Made by a program: the position numbers and the translations under genes. Shown here one piece after another: positions 52,061 through 60,776 of a stretch of DNA of 64,000 bases. The notes below the pieces were generated by a model, which saw only the letters and a program-made list of their open reading frames with translations, did not search any database and was not told the origin of the DNA. This DNA comes from Roseburia sp. 1XD42-69 (GTDB lineage Bacteria; Bacillota; Clostridia; Lachnospirales; Lachnospiraceae): positions 29,418-93,417 of the forward strand of contig NZ_RAZG01000014.1 of assembly GCF_003612565.1 (NCBI RefSeq). Reading direction: 5' to 3'. Each line of letters opens with the position of its first letter. Position 1 is the first letter of the stretch.

Positions 52061-52110
52061 TGCTTTCTTAAGGAAACTTTCATCCGCATTTCCCCTAAAT
52101 TCCCTTTCTG

Positions 52111-53289
52111 TTATTCCACCCTTACCACTTCCACGGTGTCTATGGCTGTTTTTAACAATCCATCGATGCAGTCCGAAAGTTTCAGTTCCGACTTTTCAAT
52201 CACTTTTATACTGGGCTTTGTCACAGGATGCTTCGCCACAAATATGGTACAGCAGTCCTCGTAGGGAAGGATGCTGGTGTCATAGGCGTCAATTTTCTGG
52301 GAAATATCTATAATCTCATTTTTGTCAAACCCGATTAAGGGACGGTACACCGGCAAAGTACACACTGCGTTTGTGGCCGCCAAAGACTGCATGGTCTGGC
52401 TTGCCACCTGGCCGATGCTCTCCCCCGTCACAAGGCCAAGGCTGCCCTCTTCCCCTGCAAAATGCTCCGCCAGCTTCATCATATACCGGCGCATGATAAT
52501 GGTGAGCTCCTCGTGGGGGCACTTTTCATAAATGGCAAGCTGGATATCCGTAAAGTTTACCACATAAAGATTCATGGGGCCGGAATATTTCGCAACAATT
52601 TTCGCCAGATCTACCACTTTCTGCTTTGCCCTGTCGCTGGTATAAGGGGGGGCATGAAAATACACGGCGTCAATGGCCACCCCCCGCTTGGCAATCATAT
52701 ACCCTGCCACCGGGCTGTCGATGCCGCCGGAGAGCAAAAGCATGGCACGGCCGTTTGTCCCCACCGGCATTCCCCCTGCACCCTTCACTTCCACGGAATA
52801 AATGTTTATCTCCTCCCTGATTTCCACGGAGAGAAGAACCTTAGGCTCATGCACATCCACTTTCATTTCAGGAAAGGCCTCTAAAATCTTTTCCCCTAAG
52901 GCCGCATTTAATTCCATGGAGGTCATGGGGTAATTTTTCCTGGCACGTCTGGCGTGGACTTTAAAAGTGATGTTCTTGTCCGGGTAAACCTTGTCCAAGT
53001 AGGAAATCACATCTTCCGCCAGGGCATCAAAGCCCTTATCCTCCACCAAAACCACCGGGCAAATCCCTACAATGCCAAAGACGTGGGTTAGTTTTTCCAT
53101 CACTTCATCGTAATCATACTCTCCCAGGGTATCTACATAAATTCTTCCCTGGAGACGGCGGACCTTAAATTCCCCCTCCGCCTCTTTTAAGGCGTACTTA
53201 ATCTGTTTTACCAAAGCCTCCTCAAAGAGATACCTGTTTTTCCCCTTAATTGCTATTTCTCCGTACTTAATTAAAAATGATTTATACAT
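52111..53289 (-). CDS. thiI: tRNA uracil 4-sulfurtransferase ThiI
   Basis: ThiI forms 4-thiouridine at position 8 of tRNAs and may donate sulfur for thiamine. The 392-residue protein starts MYKSFLIKYGEIAIKGKNRY (53289, behind GGAGG). It has the NFLD/THUMP region (residues 60-165) and the PP-loop MLLLSGGIDSPVAGYMIAKR, then TGESIGQVASQTMQSL and PYEDCCTIF. The E. coli-type rhodanese domain is absent, as usual in Gram-positives, where a dedicated cysteine desulfurase hands over sulfur. That gene is 31 nt upstream. Confidence 0.96.
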   Translation of the reverse strand: MYKSFLIKYGEIAIKGKNRYLFEEALVKQIKYALKEAEGEFKVRRLQGRIYVDTLGEYDYDEVMEKLTHVFGIVGICPVVLVEDKGFDALAEDVISYLDKVYPDKNITFKVHARRARKNYPMTSMELNAALGEKILEAFPEMKVDVHEPKVLLSVEIREEINIYSVEVKGAGGMPVGTNGRAMLLLSGGIDSPVAGYMIAKRGVAIDAVYFHAPPYTSDRAKQKVVDLAKIVAKYSGPMNLYVVNFTDIQLAIYEKCPHEELTIIMRRYMMKLAEHFAGEEGSLGLVTGESIGQVASQTMQSLAATNAVCTLPVYRPLIGFDKNEIIDISQKIDAYDTSILPYEDCCTIFVAKHPVTKPSIKVIEKSELKLSDCIDGLLKTAIDTVEVVRVE

Positions 53290-53320
53290 ACTTTCCTCCA
53301 AACAAAAAACCTGCCCTGTT

Positions 53321-54475
53321 TTACTTTCTTATGAATTTCCTTCGGAAGGGAATGATTTCCCCCATACATCCCAGGGCGTAATCAATCTCTTCCAAAGTCG
53401 TAGAAGGGCAGAAGCTGAACCGCACTGTGGAATCTATTAAATTTGGATTTAACCCAATGCACTGCAACGTGGAGCTGACGGCCCTTTTATTGGAAGAGCA
53501 GGCGCTCCCTGCGGAAACATACACGCCTTTCTCCTCTAAAGAATGTAACAGCACTTCGCTTTTTACGTCCCTTACACTAAGGCTCACAATATGGGGGGCG
53601 GAAGTTTCATCGATTTTACCATTTACCGTTACCCCTTCTATCTCCGTTGCCTTAGATATAAAATATTCTTTTAATTTTCTCATATGTTCCATATTCTGTC
53701 CAAGATTCTCATATGCCTCAAAGGCTGCCACTCCCAGCCCTGCAATGGCAGGGACATTTTCTGTGCCGGAGCGCATGCCTTTCTGCTGCCCTCCCCCCAA
53801 AAGTATGGGTTTTATCTTGGTCTTGTCCTTTACATACAAAAACCCGCTGCCCTTTGGCCCGTGAATTTTATGTCCGCTGACAGAGAGCAAATCTATCCCC
53901 AGCTTTTTGGGGACTATGGGAAATTTACCGTAGGACTGAATAGCGTCCACATGGAACAATGCCCCCGGAGCATATTTTTTGATCAACTCCGAAATCTCCC
54001 CCAAAGGCTGGGCCGTACCGATTTCGTTGTTTACATGCATAATTGACACCAGGATAGTCTCATTATTTAAAGCGTCCTTTAATTCTTCTAGTAAGACAAG
54101 GCCCTCCCTATCCACGTTTAAAAATATCACGTCATATCCCATGTCTTTTAAATATGCCATGGGTGCCTGCACCGAAGGGTGTTCTATGGATGAAGTGATA
54201 ATCCTTTTCCCCCGGCGCCTGTTGGCGGATACGCTTCCGAAAATCGCCAGATTATTGCTTTCCGTCCCTCCGGAGGTAAAGAAAATTTCTTTTTCCTCCG
54301 CTTTTAGGGTTTTGGCAATTTTCTGCTTGGCCTCTTTGATATACTCCTCCGCTTTTACCCCCACTTTGTGGAGGGAGGAAGGATTTCCAAAATCTTCCCG
54401 CAATACCTGCACCATCTTTTCCGCAGCGTTTTTGCTGCACATGGTAGTGGCGGAATTGTCCAAATATACTTCCAT
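53321..54475 (-). CDS. Cysteine desulfurase (NifS/IscS type, partner of ThiI)
   Basis: A 384-residue PLP enzyme that removes sulfur from cysteine as a persulfide. It begins MEVYLDNSATTMCSKNAAEK, has HVDAIQSYGKFPI, the PLP lysine in SVSGHKIHGPKGSGFLYV, GGGQQKGMRSGTENVPAI, and the catalytic cysteine in VSAGSACSSNKRAVSSTL. Adjacency to thiI, with the desulfurase first, indicates it is the NifZ-type enzyme supplying sulfur for 4-thiouridine. It lies 37 nt downstream of rsmE on the same strand. An Fe-S cluster role is less likely without iscU nearby. Confidence 0.93.
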   Translation of the reverse strand: MEVYLDNSATTMCSKNAAEKMVQVLREDFGNPSSLHKVGVKAEEYIKEAKQKIAKTLKAEEKEIFFTSGGTESNNLAIFGSVSANRRRGKRIITSSIEHPSVQAPMAYLKDMGYDVIFLNVDREGLVLLEELKDALNNETILVSIMHVNNEIGTAQPLGEISELIKKYAPGALFHVDAIQSYGKFPIVPKKLGIDLLSVSGHKIHGPKGSGFLYVKDKTKIKPILLGGGQQKGMRSGTENVPAIAGLGVAAFEAYENLGQNMEHMRKLKEYFISKATEIEGVTVNGKIDETSAPHIVSLSVRDVKSEVLLHSLEEKGVYVSAGSACSSNKRAVSSTLQCIGLNPNLIDSTVRFSFCPSTTLEEIDYALGCMGEIIPFRRKFIRK

Positions 54476-54512
54476 GCTGCCGCTTTTTCCTTTCCAAAAA
54501 TAAACTGCTGTT

Positions 54513-55250
54513 TTACTGCATTTCCATCTCCATCATTACCATGGACATTGCCGTGATTGCCGCCGTATCCGTCCTTAAAATCCGCTTTCCCAGGGAGATA
54601 ACCTCCCCCCTGGATTTTACGGCTTCTATTTCCTCCGGGGCAAATCCCCCCTCCGGGCCTATGAGAATACTGACAGATTCTTTTCCTCTGATTTTTTTCA
54701 AAGCGGCTTTTGTACCTTCCATTCCATTTTCGTTTTCATAGGGGATCAGGCAGGCTTCCGATTGAAAGGCATAGGCAATGGCCTCTTTGTAAGACATCAC
54801 CGGGTGGATGTTTGGCACCAGGCTCCGCTTGGACTGCTTTGCCGCAGCCATGGCTAAAGCCTGCCATTTCTTTAACTTCGCCTGCTGCTTTTTATCGTCC
54901 AGCTTTACCACACAGTAGCGCATACGAACCGGTATGATTTCATATACCCCAAGTTCCACTGCCTTTTCAATGACATGTTCCATTCTGTCCCCTTTGGGGA
55001 TTCCCTGAAACAGGTAAATTTTCCCAGGAAGCTCTGTTGTGGCGGCCCCCGTCTCTAAAATATCCGCCTGGACGAAATTTTCCCCCACCTCGCTTATTTT
55101 GCAAAAATAATCCTGCCCCTTTTGATTGCTCACCCGTATGGTCTCCCCGGGCCTCATCCGCAGCACGTTTTTGATATGCTTTACATCCCCGCCTGTAATG
55201 GTGATAAATTCCCTGCCGATTTGTTCCTCTGTTACAAAAAACTGATACAT
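54513..55250 (-). CDS. rsmE: 16S rRNA m3U1498 methyltransferase RsmE
   Basis: RsmE methylates N3 of U1498 in 16S rRNA. The 245-residue SPOUT protein has an N-terminal PUA-like domain (FVTEEQIGREFITITGGDVK, HIKNVLRMRPGETIRV) and the knotted domain with EKAVELGVYEIIPVRM, AMAAAKQSKRSLVPNIHPV and the SAM loops SILIGPEGGFAPEEIEA and LGKRILRTDTAA. The length is normal. It starts 1 nt after prmA ends and precedes the cysteine desulfurase. The pairing prmA-rsmE is a common Firmicute arrangement. Confidence 0.95.
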   Translation of the reverse strand: MYQFFVTEEQIGREFITITGGDVKHIKNVLRMRPGETIRVSNQKGQDYFCKISEVGENFVQADILETGAATTELPGKIYLFQGIPKGDRMEHVIEKAVELGVYEIIPVRMRYCVVKLDDKKQQAKLKKWQALAMAAAKQSKRSLVPNIHPVMSYKEAIAYAFQSEACLIPYENENGMEGTKAALKKIRGKESVSILIGPEGGFAPEEIEAVKSRGEVISLGKRILRTDTAAITAMSMVMMEMEMQ

Positions 55251-55251
55251 T

Positions 55252-56217
55252 TTACCCGTTCTTTCTGGCTGTCACATTGACCCACTCGCCCTGATGGTTG
55301 ACTTCTATGATTTCCATTCCTGCTGCCTTTATCGCATCCCTCACCTCATTTTCTTTAAAATCAATAATCCCTGAGGTGATAAAGACGCCCCCCTCCTTTA
55401 ACAGGGAAGGGATAACCTTTGCCATTGGAATAATCACATCCGCCAAAATATTGGCAACTACAATATCGCTTGTCCCCACCTTACTTTGCAGTTCTCCATC
55501 GTCAATGAGGTTGCCCACATAAAAATTCCCGGACTCTGCCGGAAGATGATTGATTTCCATGTTTTCCCTGGTGGAGGTAATACAGTTTTCATCCAAATCT
55601 GTCCCCAGTACAAAGTCTGCCCCCAGTTTTAAGGCAACAATGGAAAGGATTCCGCTGCCGCAGCCAACGTCCAATACCTTTACCGGGGCATCTTTTTTAT
55701 ATTCTTTGATATATTTTGACAACTGACGGATACAGAGTTGGGTAGTCTCATGCTTTCCCGTCCCAAAAGAGATACCAGGGTCGATTTCTATTAAAAATTT
55801 ATCCTTATCCTCCGGCTTTAACTCCTCCCAGGTAGGCTTAATTAAAATATCGTCTATGGTAAATGCATGGAAATACTGTTTCCAGTTGTTCATCCAGTCC
55901 AAATCTTCCGTGTCGCTTGCGGTAATGGTTCCCTCCCCCACATCCACAAACTGGCGCTGCTCTTCTATCCCCGCTTTCACCTGTTCTAAAATTTCCCTGT
56001 GGTCTTTCCCGTCCTCTAAGTAAAAACTTACATATCCGATTCCCTCGTCCGGGGGAAGCTCCGGGAGAAAATCGATAAACATCTCCGCCTGGTCCTGCTT
56101 TGTCAGGGGAACATTGTCCTCTATTTCAATCCCCTCTATGCCAAGATCGCTTAACATGGCGCTTAAGAAGTCCTCCCCAAGGGTTGTGGTTTTTATGGTA
56201 AATTTATTCCATTTCAT
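55252..56217 (-). CDS. prmA: Ribosomal protein L11 methyltransferase PrmA
   Basis: PrmA methylates lysines and the N-terminus of ribosomal protein L11. The 321-residue protein has the N-terminal substrate-recognition domain (MKWNKFTIKTTTLGEDFLSA) and the SAM domain: LIEIDPGISFGTGKHETTQL, KVLDVGCGSGILSIVALKLG and VVANILADVIIPM (the NPPY-equivalent NILA). The C-terminal FITSGIIDFKENEVRDAI is normal. Its ATG overlaps the end of the alpha/beta hydrolase gene by 14 nt. Confidence 0.96.
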   Translation of the reverse strand: MKWNKFTIKTTTLGEDFLSAMLSDLGIEGIEIEDNVPLTKQDQAEMFIDFLPELPPDEGIGYVSFYLEDGKDHREILEQVKAGIEEQRQFVDVGEGTITASDTEDLDWMNNWKQYFHAFTIDDILIKPTWEELKPEDKDKFLIEIDPGISFGTGKHETTQLCIRQLSKYIKEYKKDAPVKVLDVGCGSGILSIVALKLGADFVLGTDLDENCITSTRENMEINHLPAESGNFYVGNLIDDGELQSKVGTSDIVVANILADVIIPMAKVIPSLLKEGGVFITSGIIDFKENEVRDAIKAAGMEIIEVNHQGEWVNVTARKNG

Positions 56218-57031
56218 CTTTTACCTCCAAAAGTACTTTTTCTATGAGTGCATTTATCTTATCCGGCGCATCGGTATTGGAATTGTGCCCCGCCCCCTCT
56301 ATCCACTCCAAGGGGATTCCCGTTTCCTGATGCCAGGCTTTGCTGTACCGGATACAGGAGCCTGCCCGGTCTTTTTCCCCGCATATTAAAAGGGCAGGAC
56401 AGGAAATTTTGTAAGGAAGGTCCGCCTCTATGGCTTCCGCCAGGATACGGAAACCATGGCCTGCCAGCCGGGCATATCTCCTCTTATCCCCCTGATAAAC
56501 CATCATCATATGATACATCAGCTTTTGGCCGTATTTTGATGTTGCCACTCCTTTTGTGCCGGTTTTTAAAAGAGATTTCCAGGGGTAATACCGATATACC
56601 GGCTCCATTTTTTTCAGAAGCCAGATTTCTATCCCCGTTGCAAATTTTCTCTGTAAGGGCGCAGAGTCAATGGACACAAACCCTTTTAGTTTCTCTGGAA
56701 ATAACTGGGCATAGGCCTGCCCCACATATCCCCCCATGGACTGGCCCACAATCACGGGATGATAGATATCTTCCTTTTTAAAAATCTCATCCAGCCATCT
56801 TGCTTTATCCATCAGGGTAAAATCAAATTGAAAAGGCCAGGATTTGCCGTGGCCGGGGGCATCCCAGACAAATACATGGTAATCTTTAAAATATTCTATC
56901 TGTTTTTCAAACAGCCTGTGGTCTGCGGTGAGCCCTGGCAAAAATACCAGGGTCAAATTGTGTTTTTCCGGCTTCCCACTGACCCAATAGTGGATATCAC
57001 CACATGGCGTTTCAAATGTCTTTTCTGTCAT
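56204..57031 (-). CDS. Alpha/beta hydrolase
   Basis: A 275-residue hydrolase. The oxyanion region is TLVFLPGLTADHRLF, followed by FVWDAPGHGKSW. The nucleophile elbow reads VIVGQSMGGYVGQAYAQL (Ser in GQSMGG), and the C-terminal acid and histidine are in ALLICGEKDRAGSC and WIEGAGHNSNTDAP. All three catalytic residues are present. GAGGAG lies upstream of the ATG at 57031, which overlaps the TAA of a possible extension of the preceding gene. Substrate unknown. It is cotranscribed with prmA. Confidence 0.85.
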   Translation of the reverse strand: MTEKTFETPCGDIHYWVSGKPEKHNLTLVFLPGLTADHRLFEKQIEYFKDYHVFVWDAPGHGKSWPFQFDFTLMDKARWLDEIFKKEDIYHPVIVGQSMGGYVGQAYAQLFPEKLKGFVSIDSAPLQRKFATGIEIWLLKKMEPVYRYYPWKSLLKTGTKGVATSKYGQKLMYHMMMVYQGDKRRYARLAGHGFRILAEAIEADLPYKISCPALLICGEKDRAGSCIRYSKAWHQETGIPLEWIEGAGHNSNTDAPDKINALIEKVLLEVKDEME

Positions 57032-57137
57032 TAAAAGCTCTCCTCATTTATATAGGATTTCTCAAAGTCTATTTGAAACCCCTTTAAAGATTCTCCCATA
57101 AATTCCAGTGATTCGCAAGACAAATTTTTCCACTCAT

Positions 57138-57920
57138 TTATAGATTTTCATCAGTAAACAAGTCTTCGATACTTTCAGCAGGTATGGAATCTCCTGTAAA
57201 CATAATGGGTCCATTCTTTTTTTCATCTGTAGGTGTTTTATTCCAGGCAAACTCACAATATTCTTTTGCCATTTTGGTATACTCATACAAATTGCCGCCG
57301 GAATCTTCGTCTGTTCCTATACCTAAACCTGCATACATTACCCACCCCTGAGTGACCAATCCTTCTTCTTCCATAGAAGTTATATAGAAATTATCATTAG
57401 AAATATAATTCGACATATATTTTAAATCCTGCAACATGGTATTGGCTGTCATAATAACAAATCTTCTAAATCTGTCATCATCTATCTTTTCATCCATTTT
57501 AACTTCCCATAACCGCGAAAAGATATCTATCTTTTCCAACTCCTCTACCCTGGTTATTACATCCAGAATAAATACAGTATCCTTATTGAATTTTTTGCGT
57601 GTTATCTTTTTAACATATTTTTTCCTTTTGTGTTCAGGTATTTTACCTATTCCAAGACACAATCTCTCAAATTTTCTAAGAAACAGCCTATCTGGAATAC
57701 TTGCTACAGCCTTTATGCCTTTATATATCTTTGATAACCCTTCAGCCGAATCATCAATCGTTCTTATCACCTCCACAGAATTTTCAAAAAATGCTGAATT
57801 AATAACAGCATCATATGACGATTGGGCCAATTCAAATGCAGATGTAAAAAACTCATCAAGTACATGTAAAATATTAAAAGTTTCTTTTGTTTCTATAATT
57901 TCATTCAAATTATTATCCAC
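57138..57920 (-). CDS. Unknown protein, probably truncated by a frameshift
   Basis: A 260-residue, AT-rich gene starting at a GTG (57920) behind GGAGG. The protein is helical and charged (FERLCLGIGKIPEHKRKKYV, ILDVITRVEELEKIDIFSRL, RRFVIMTANTMLQDLKYMSN) and ends PAESIEDLFTDENL. I do not recognise a family; the style is that of phage or defence-island accessory genes. After the stop, another frame continues protein-like for 37 codons (SINEWKNLSCESLEFMGESL) to a TAA that overlaps the next ATG. One extra base in the A run near 57145 would join the two. The gene is therefore possibly frameshifted, with a true end at 57031. Confidence 0.6.
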   Translation of the reverse strand: MDNNLNEIIETKETFNILHVLDEFFTSAFELAQSSYDAVINSAFFENSVEVIRTIDDSAEGLSKIYKGIKAVASIPDRLFLRKFERLCLGIGKIPEHKRKKYVKKITRKKFNKDTVFILDVITRVEELEKIDIFSRLWEVKMDEKIDDDRFRRFVIMTANTMLQDLKYMSNYISNDNFYITSMEEEGLVTQGWVMYAGLGIGTDEDSGGNLYEYTKMAKEYCEFAWNKTPTDEKKNGPIMFTGDSIPAESIEDLFTDENL

Positions 57921-57937
57921 ATGAATCCTCCATTAAT

Positions 57938-58414
57938 TCACCGCTTATGTTTTTTAAATATTTTTCTATGCACATACATTCTTGTCAAATCCGGCTCGCC
58001 CTCTCCCTGCACCATACATAAAAACTCCCATCCGTAACGCTCATAAAAAGAAGTGTGGTCTGTTACCAGGTATAACACGTCAACCCCTTTGTCCTTCATA
58101 TCTGCACAGACATGATTTAACAACGCACCGGCCACTCCTCTGCACCGCCTGTCCTCTTCTGTGTAAAGGGCACAGACATTGGGGGTAAGGTCTTTTCTGC
58201 CATGGAAATCATTTTCGATAACGCCTAATCCGCCGATTATTCTGTTTCCCTCCAGGGCCATATACCACTGGGGCACTGGTTTTTCTCCGGCCAGGCACTC
58301 TTTCATGCTTTCCAAATATGCTTCCAGGGGAATCCCCCATTTTTCATGAAACCACTGTGCCGCCCGTTCTTTTATTTCAGGCATATCTCTCAAAGGCACT
58401 ATTTCATAATTCAT
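57938..58414 (-). CDS. GNAT-family N-acetyltransferase
   Basis: A 158-residue GNAT. MNYEIVPLRDMPEIKERAAQ opens the fold; WYMALEGNRIIGGLGVIEND is strand 4; the acetyl-CoA loop is LYTEEDRRCRGVAGALLNHV; and LYLVTDHTSFYERYGWEFLC is the C-terminal motif B region. The length is typical. GAGGTG precedes the ATG. It follows the YdeI-like gene by 12 nt and precedes the unknown gene by 17 nt, all on the minus strand. Substrate unknown. Confidence 0.85.
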   Translation of the reverse strand: MNYEIVPLRDMPEIKERAAQWFHEKWGIPLEAYLESMKECLAGEKPVPQWYMALEGNRIIGGLGVIENDFHGRKDLTPNVCALYTEEDRRCRGVAGALLNHVCADMKDKGVDVLYLVTDHTSFYERYGWEFLCMVQGEGEPDLTRMYVHRKIFKKHKR

Positions 58415-58426
58415 TTGAACATCACC

Positions 58427-58987
58427 TCACATCGGTTTTAAATTTTTGTTGAGCCTGTCCACCATCCAGGCAATCCTCTTTTCCCGTCCGGCATCTGTCT
58501 TCGCATCAAAATATGCCCGGGTATAGGTTTTCTTTACAGATAAGGACATAGCCTTAAAATTTGTGAAGGCAGGCTCATACTCTTCCAGCAATGCGGATAC
58601 CTGGGCAATTTGTTCCTCCGTAACCGCCATGGAATTTTTTGCGTTCCACTGGCCGTTTTTTTTGGCTTCCTCTATTTTCTTCCTCCCAAATTCTGTCATA
58701 AGCCCCTGTTCTTCAAGTTTTTGGGCCAATGCCTTATTTTTTTCTGACCACTTACTCTTCTCCCTGCGCATAGAAAAATATTTCTTATAGGTTTTGTCGT
58801 CGATGCTTTGCATCTGTCCGTCTATCCAGCCAAAACAGAGAGCTTCCTCCAGTGCTTCCCCCGCCTTAATTGTTTTTGGTCCGCCGGCTTTGCCGAACAA
58901 AAGCCAAATCCCCGCATCTGACTGGCAATTCTCAGAAAGCCATTTTCGAAATGCTTCCCTGTCTGCAAATTTCATCATATCCCTCAT
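58427..58987 (-). CDS. YdeI/OmpD-associated family protein
   Basis: A 186-residue cytoplasmic protein, started at 58987 because AAGGGGTG lies upstream and MRDMMKFADREAFRKWLSEN is the family start. Core motifs are GIWLLFGKAGGPKTIKAGEA, LEEALCFGWIDGQMQSID, KYFSMRREKSKWSEKNKALA and, at the end, RIAWMVDRLNKNLKP. YdeI-like proteins are widely distributed and have been linked to cationic peptide tolerance in Bacillus, but no reaction is established. The upstream in-frame nine residues overlap a decayed sequence. Confidence 0.85.
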   Translation of the reverse strand: MRDMMKFADREAFRKWLSENCQSDAGIWLLFGKAGGPKTIKAGEALEEALCFGWIDGQMQSIDDKTYKKYFSMRREKSKWSEKNKALAQKLEEQGLMTEFGRKKIEEAKKNGQWNAKNSMAVTEEQIAQVSALLEEYEPAFTNFKAMSLSVKKTYTRAYFDAKTDAGREKRIAWMVDRLNKNLKPM

Positions 58988-59369
58988 GATGCACCCCTTT
59001 TCTTCACATGACAATTCCTAAACACTCTGCAATGCCGTCTTCATCTTTACTGCCAATTCCTCTATGAATAGATTTTGCATAAAGGTATTATACTCCCCTC
59101 CGGGAAAATCAGCAAGGACAAGATATGTCTTGCTGCGGTATCATTATCCAGACATTTGCATTCTAAACTTCCACTCATGTTTCTGTTTTGCATTTTTGGC
59201 AGATGATGATTGGACAGAATAAAAGAATAAGAAAAATAAATAGAATCCTGTGTGTATTTGTGGTAATATAACAAGAAACAGATTGACGCCACTGTATTTG
59301 AACCACTCAAGCGTTGGGAGTTTGATATGGAAAACAGCATATTATAGAAAGCCAAAAGGAGGCAGGAAA
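58988..59369. other. Non-coding stretch with a possible HAD-tail remnant
   Basis: About 380 bp between the divergent YdeI-like and GNAT genes. On the minus strand 59004-59080 one frame reads SIHRGIGSKDEDGIAECLG to a TGA, which resembles the C-terminus of Cof-type HAD hydrolases (DEDGIAxxL) but is too short to be sure. The rest is AT-rich; no good promoter, hairpin or open frame with a ribosome site was seen. A minus-strand open frame at 59062-59463 overlaps the GNAT gene and is not coding-like. Confidence 0.35.
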
Positions 59370-59924
59370 ATGGTATTTGAAGAGAAAAAAGTAACATTAA
59401 GGGATGGCCGTGTATGCATACTGCGGTCTGTTGAAACAAAAGATGCAAAGGACATGATTGCATATCTGCGAATTGTATCTAGGGAGACTCCGTTTCTTCT
59501 TAGAAATGAGGACGAGGCTGCATTTACCCTTGAGGCGGAGGAGCAGCTTTTAGAAAGTAAAAGAAATCACCCCCGGGAAATAATGATGGCGGCGGAAGTG
59601 GAGGGCATTCTCGCAGGTAATTGCGGAATTGTAACAAATGGCGACCTGCGGCGCATTGCCCATAGATGCGGTTTTGCGATAGCGCTCAAGGAGGCCTATT
59701 GGAATATTGGCATTGGTTCTGCAATGATGGATTATGCTTTTTTACTGGCAAAAAATATGAACTATGAACAGATAGAGCTGGAGGTGGTTGACGGGAATAA
59801 CCGGGCAAAGAGTTTGTATGAAAAATTTGGATTTAAAGAAACCGGGAAAAATTTTCGCGCCCTTAAATATGACGATGGCAGTTATAGAGATGAATACAAA
59901 ATGGTTAAAATTTTAGTGGAATAA
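59370..59924 (+). CDS. GNAT-family N-acetyltransferase (RimJ/L-like)
   Basis: A 184-residue GNAT starting MVFEEKKVTLRDGRVCILRS from 59370 (AAAAGGAGG upstream). It has PREIMMAAEVEGILAGNCGI, the acetyl-CoA loop region KEAYWNIGIGSAMMDYAFLL, and the ending ELEVVDGNNRAKSLYEKFGF plus KETGK, typical of the GNAT_3/RimL-type proteins that acetylate protein N-termini or small molecules. It runs opposite to the neighbouring unit. The longer frame from 59250 lacks a ribosome site. Confidence 0.85.
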   Translation: MVFEEKKVTLRDGRVCILRSVETKDAKDMIAYLRIVSRETPFLLRNEDEAAFTLEAEEQLLESKRNHPREIMMAAEVEGILAGNCGIVTNGDLRRIAHRCGFAIALKEAYWNIGIGSAMMDYAFLLAKNMNYEQIELEVVDGNNRAKSLYEKFGFKETGKNFRALKYDDGSYRDEYKMVKILVE

Positions 59925-59944
59925 TCCTTGGGATGAATGAAAGC

Positions 59945-60005
59945 TGCAGTCACATAGGCATCCCTTACCCCCAATCAGACCTCCCACATATATTTTCTTT
60001 CTCTG
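59945..60005 (-). pseudogene. Short homocysteine-methyltransferase-like remnant
   Basis: On the minus strand one frame reads KIYVGGLIGGKG and, after a one-base shift, GDAYVTAA, matching YVGGLIGCRGDAYTGA of the methyltransferase fragment at 2845-3435. At DNA level 21 consecutive bases (59970-59990) are identical to 3283-3303. No flanking parts of the gene are recognisable. It overlaps the possible upstream extension of the CmpB-type gene, which supports the later start for that gene. Confidence 0.4.
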
Positions 60006-60085
60006 GATATACTATCTCTGATATTGAATGCAGCATTATCATGTATACCTATGATCAACTTTCTCCGGAGGATAACCACACAAGA

Positions 60086-60736
60086 ATGAAAAAGAATAAC
60101 CTTCAACAAAATCTACAACAACAAAATTTACCCAGAAAAAAAGCAGTTTCCTTCCTAATCTCCCAGATGGTATTCTTCTTTTTTCTGGCTTCTATTGGCG
60201 GTTTCCTCTGGGAAATTTTGATTTTTCTCTTTCAAGATGGAATCTTTAGAAACCGCGGCTTTCTTTATGGCCCATGGCTGCCGGTTTATGGGGCGGGCGC
60301 TGTCCTCTTCTACCTTCTGCTTGGAAATCCCCTGCAGCGCATCTTGTATGCCGAACCCATCAAAAAACATCACCCGGTTACTATTTTTTTACTTTCCCTG
60401 CTGATTGGAACGCTTTTGGAATTGGCCATCGGATATTTCTTGGATACGGTCTGGGGACTTCGCTACTGGGACTATGGTGGAGCTTTTTTAAATTTCCACG
60501 GTTATATCTGTTTTTTATCTGCTCTTGGCTTTGGAATTGCAGGTACTGTCTGGATCTGCTTTCTGTCCGGTTTTATCACCAGGCTGTGGCTGAAACTTCC
60601 CCTGCCTTTCAGAAATACCATGAATACAATCCTGCTTCTGGCTTTTGCAGTGGACTGTGCGGCTGCCCTGATTATCCCAAATGTGGGAAAAGGAATTACC
60701 TTTTCCTATAATATAGGCACTCTCTTTCTTGTTTAA
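60086..60736 (+). CDS. CmpB-type putative ABC transporter permease (PF06541-like)
   Basis: A membrane protein of about 216 residues. From MKKNNLQQNLQQQNLPRKKA it has six or so hydrophobic helices: FFLASIGGFLWEILIFLFQD, GIFRNRGFLYGPWLPVYGAG, FLLSLLIGTLLELAIGYFLD, WDYGGAFLNFHGYICFLSAL. The FLYGPWLPVYG and W-D-Y motifs are typical of the ABC_trans_CmpB family; despite the name no ATPase is adjacent, and function is uncertain. The start at 60086 has GGAGG 14 nt upstream, rather far; the frame is open from 59933, but that part overlaps a remnant on the other strand. Confidence 0.75.
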   Translation: MKKNNLQQNLQQQNLPRKKAVSFLISQMVFFFFLASIGGFLWEILIFLFQDGIFRNRGFLYGPWLPVYGAGAVLFYLLLGNPLQRILYAEPIKKHHPVTIFLLSLLIGTLLELAIGYFLDTVWGLRYWDYGGAFLNFHGYICFLSALGFGIAGTVWICFLSGFITRLWLKLPLPFRNTMNTILLLAFAVDCAAALIIPNVGKGITFSYNIGTLFLV

Positions 60737-60776
60737 GAAAAGCCTGTGATTTCTATAAAATCCGGCAAAATGTAAC

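Noticed and set aside
59062..59463. A 133-codon minus-strand open frame, with CLDNDTAARH resembling a Toprim-type motif
   Set aside because: It overlaps the well-supported GNAT gene on the other strand, has no ribosome site, and the motif is too short to be meaningful.
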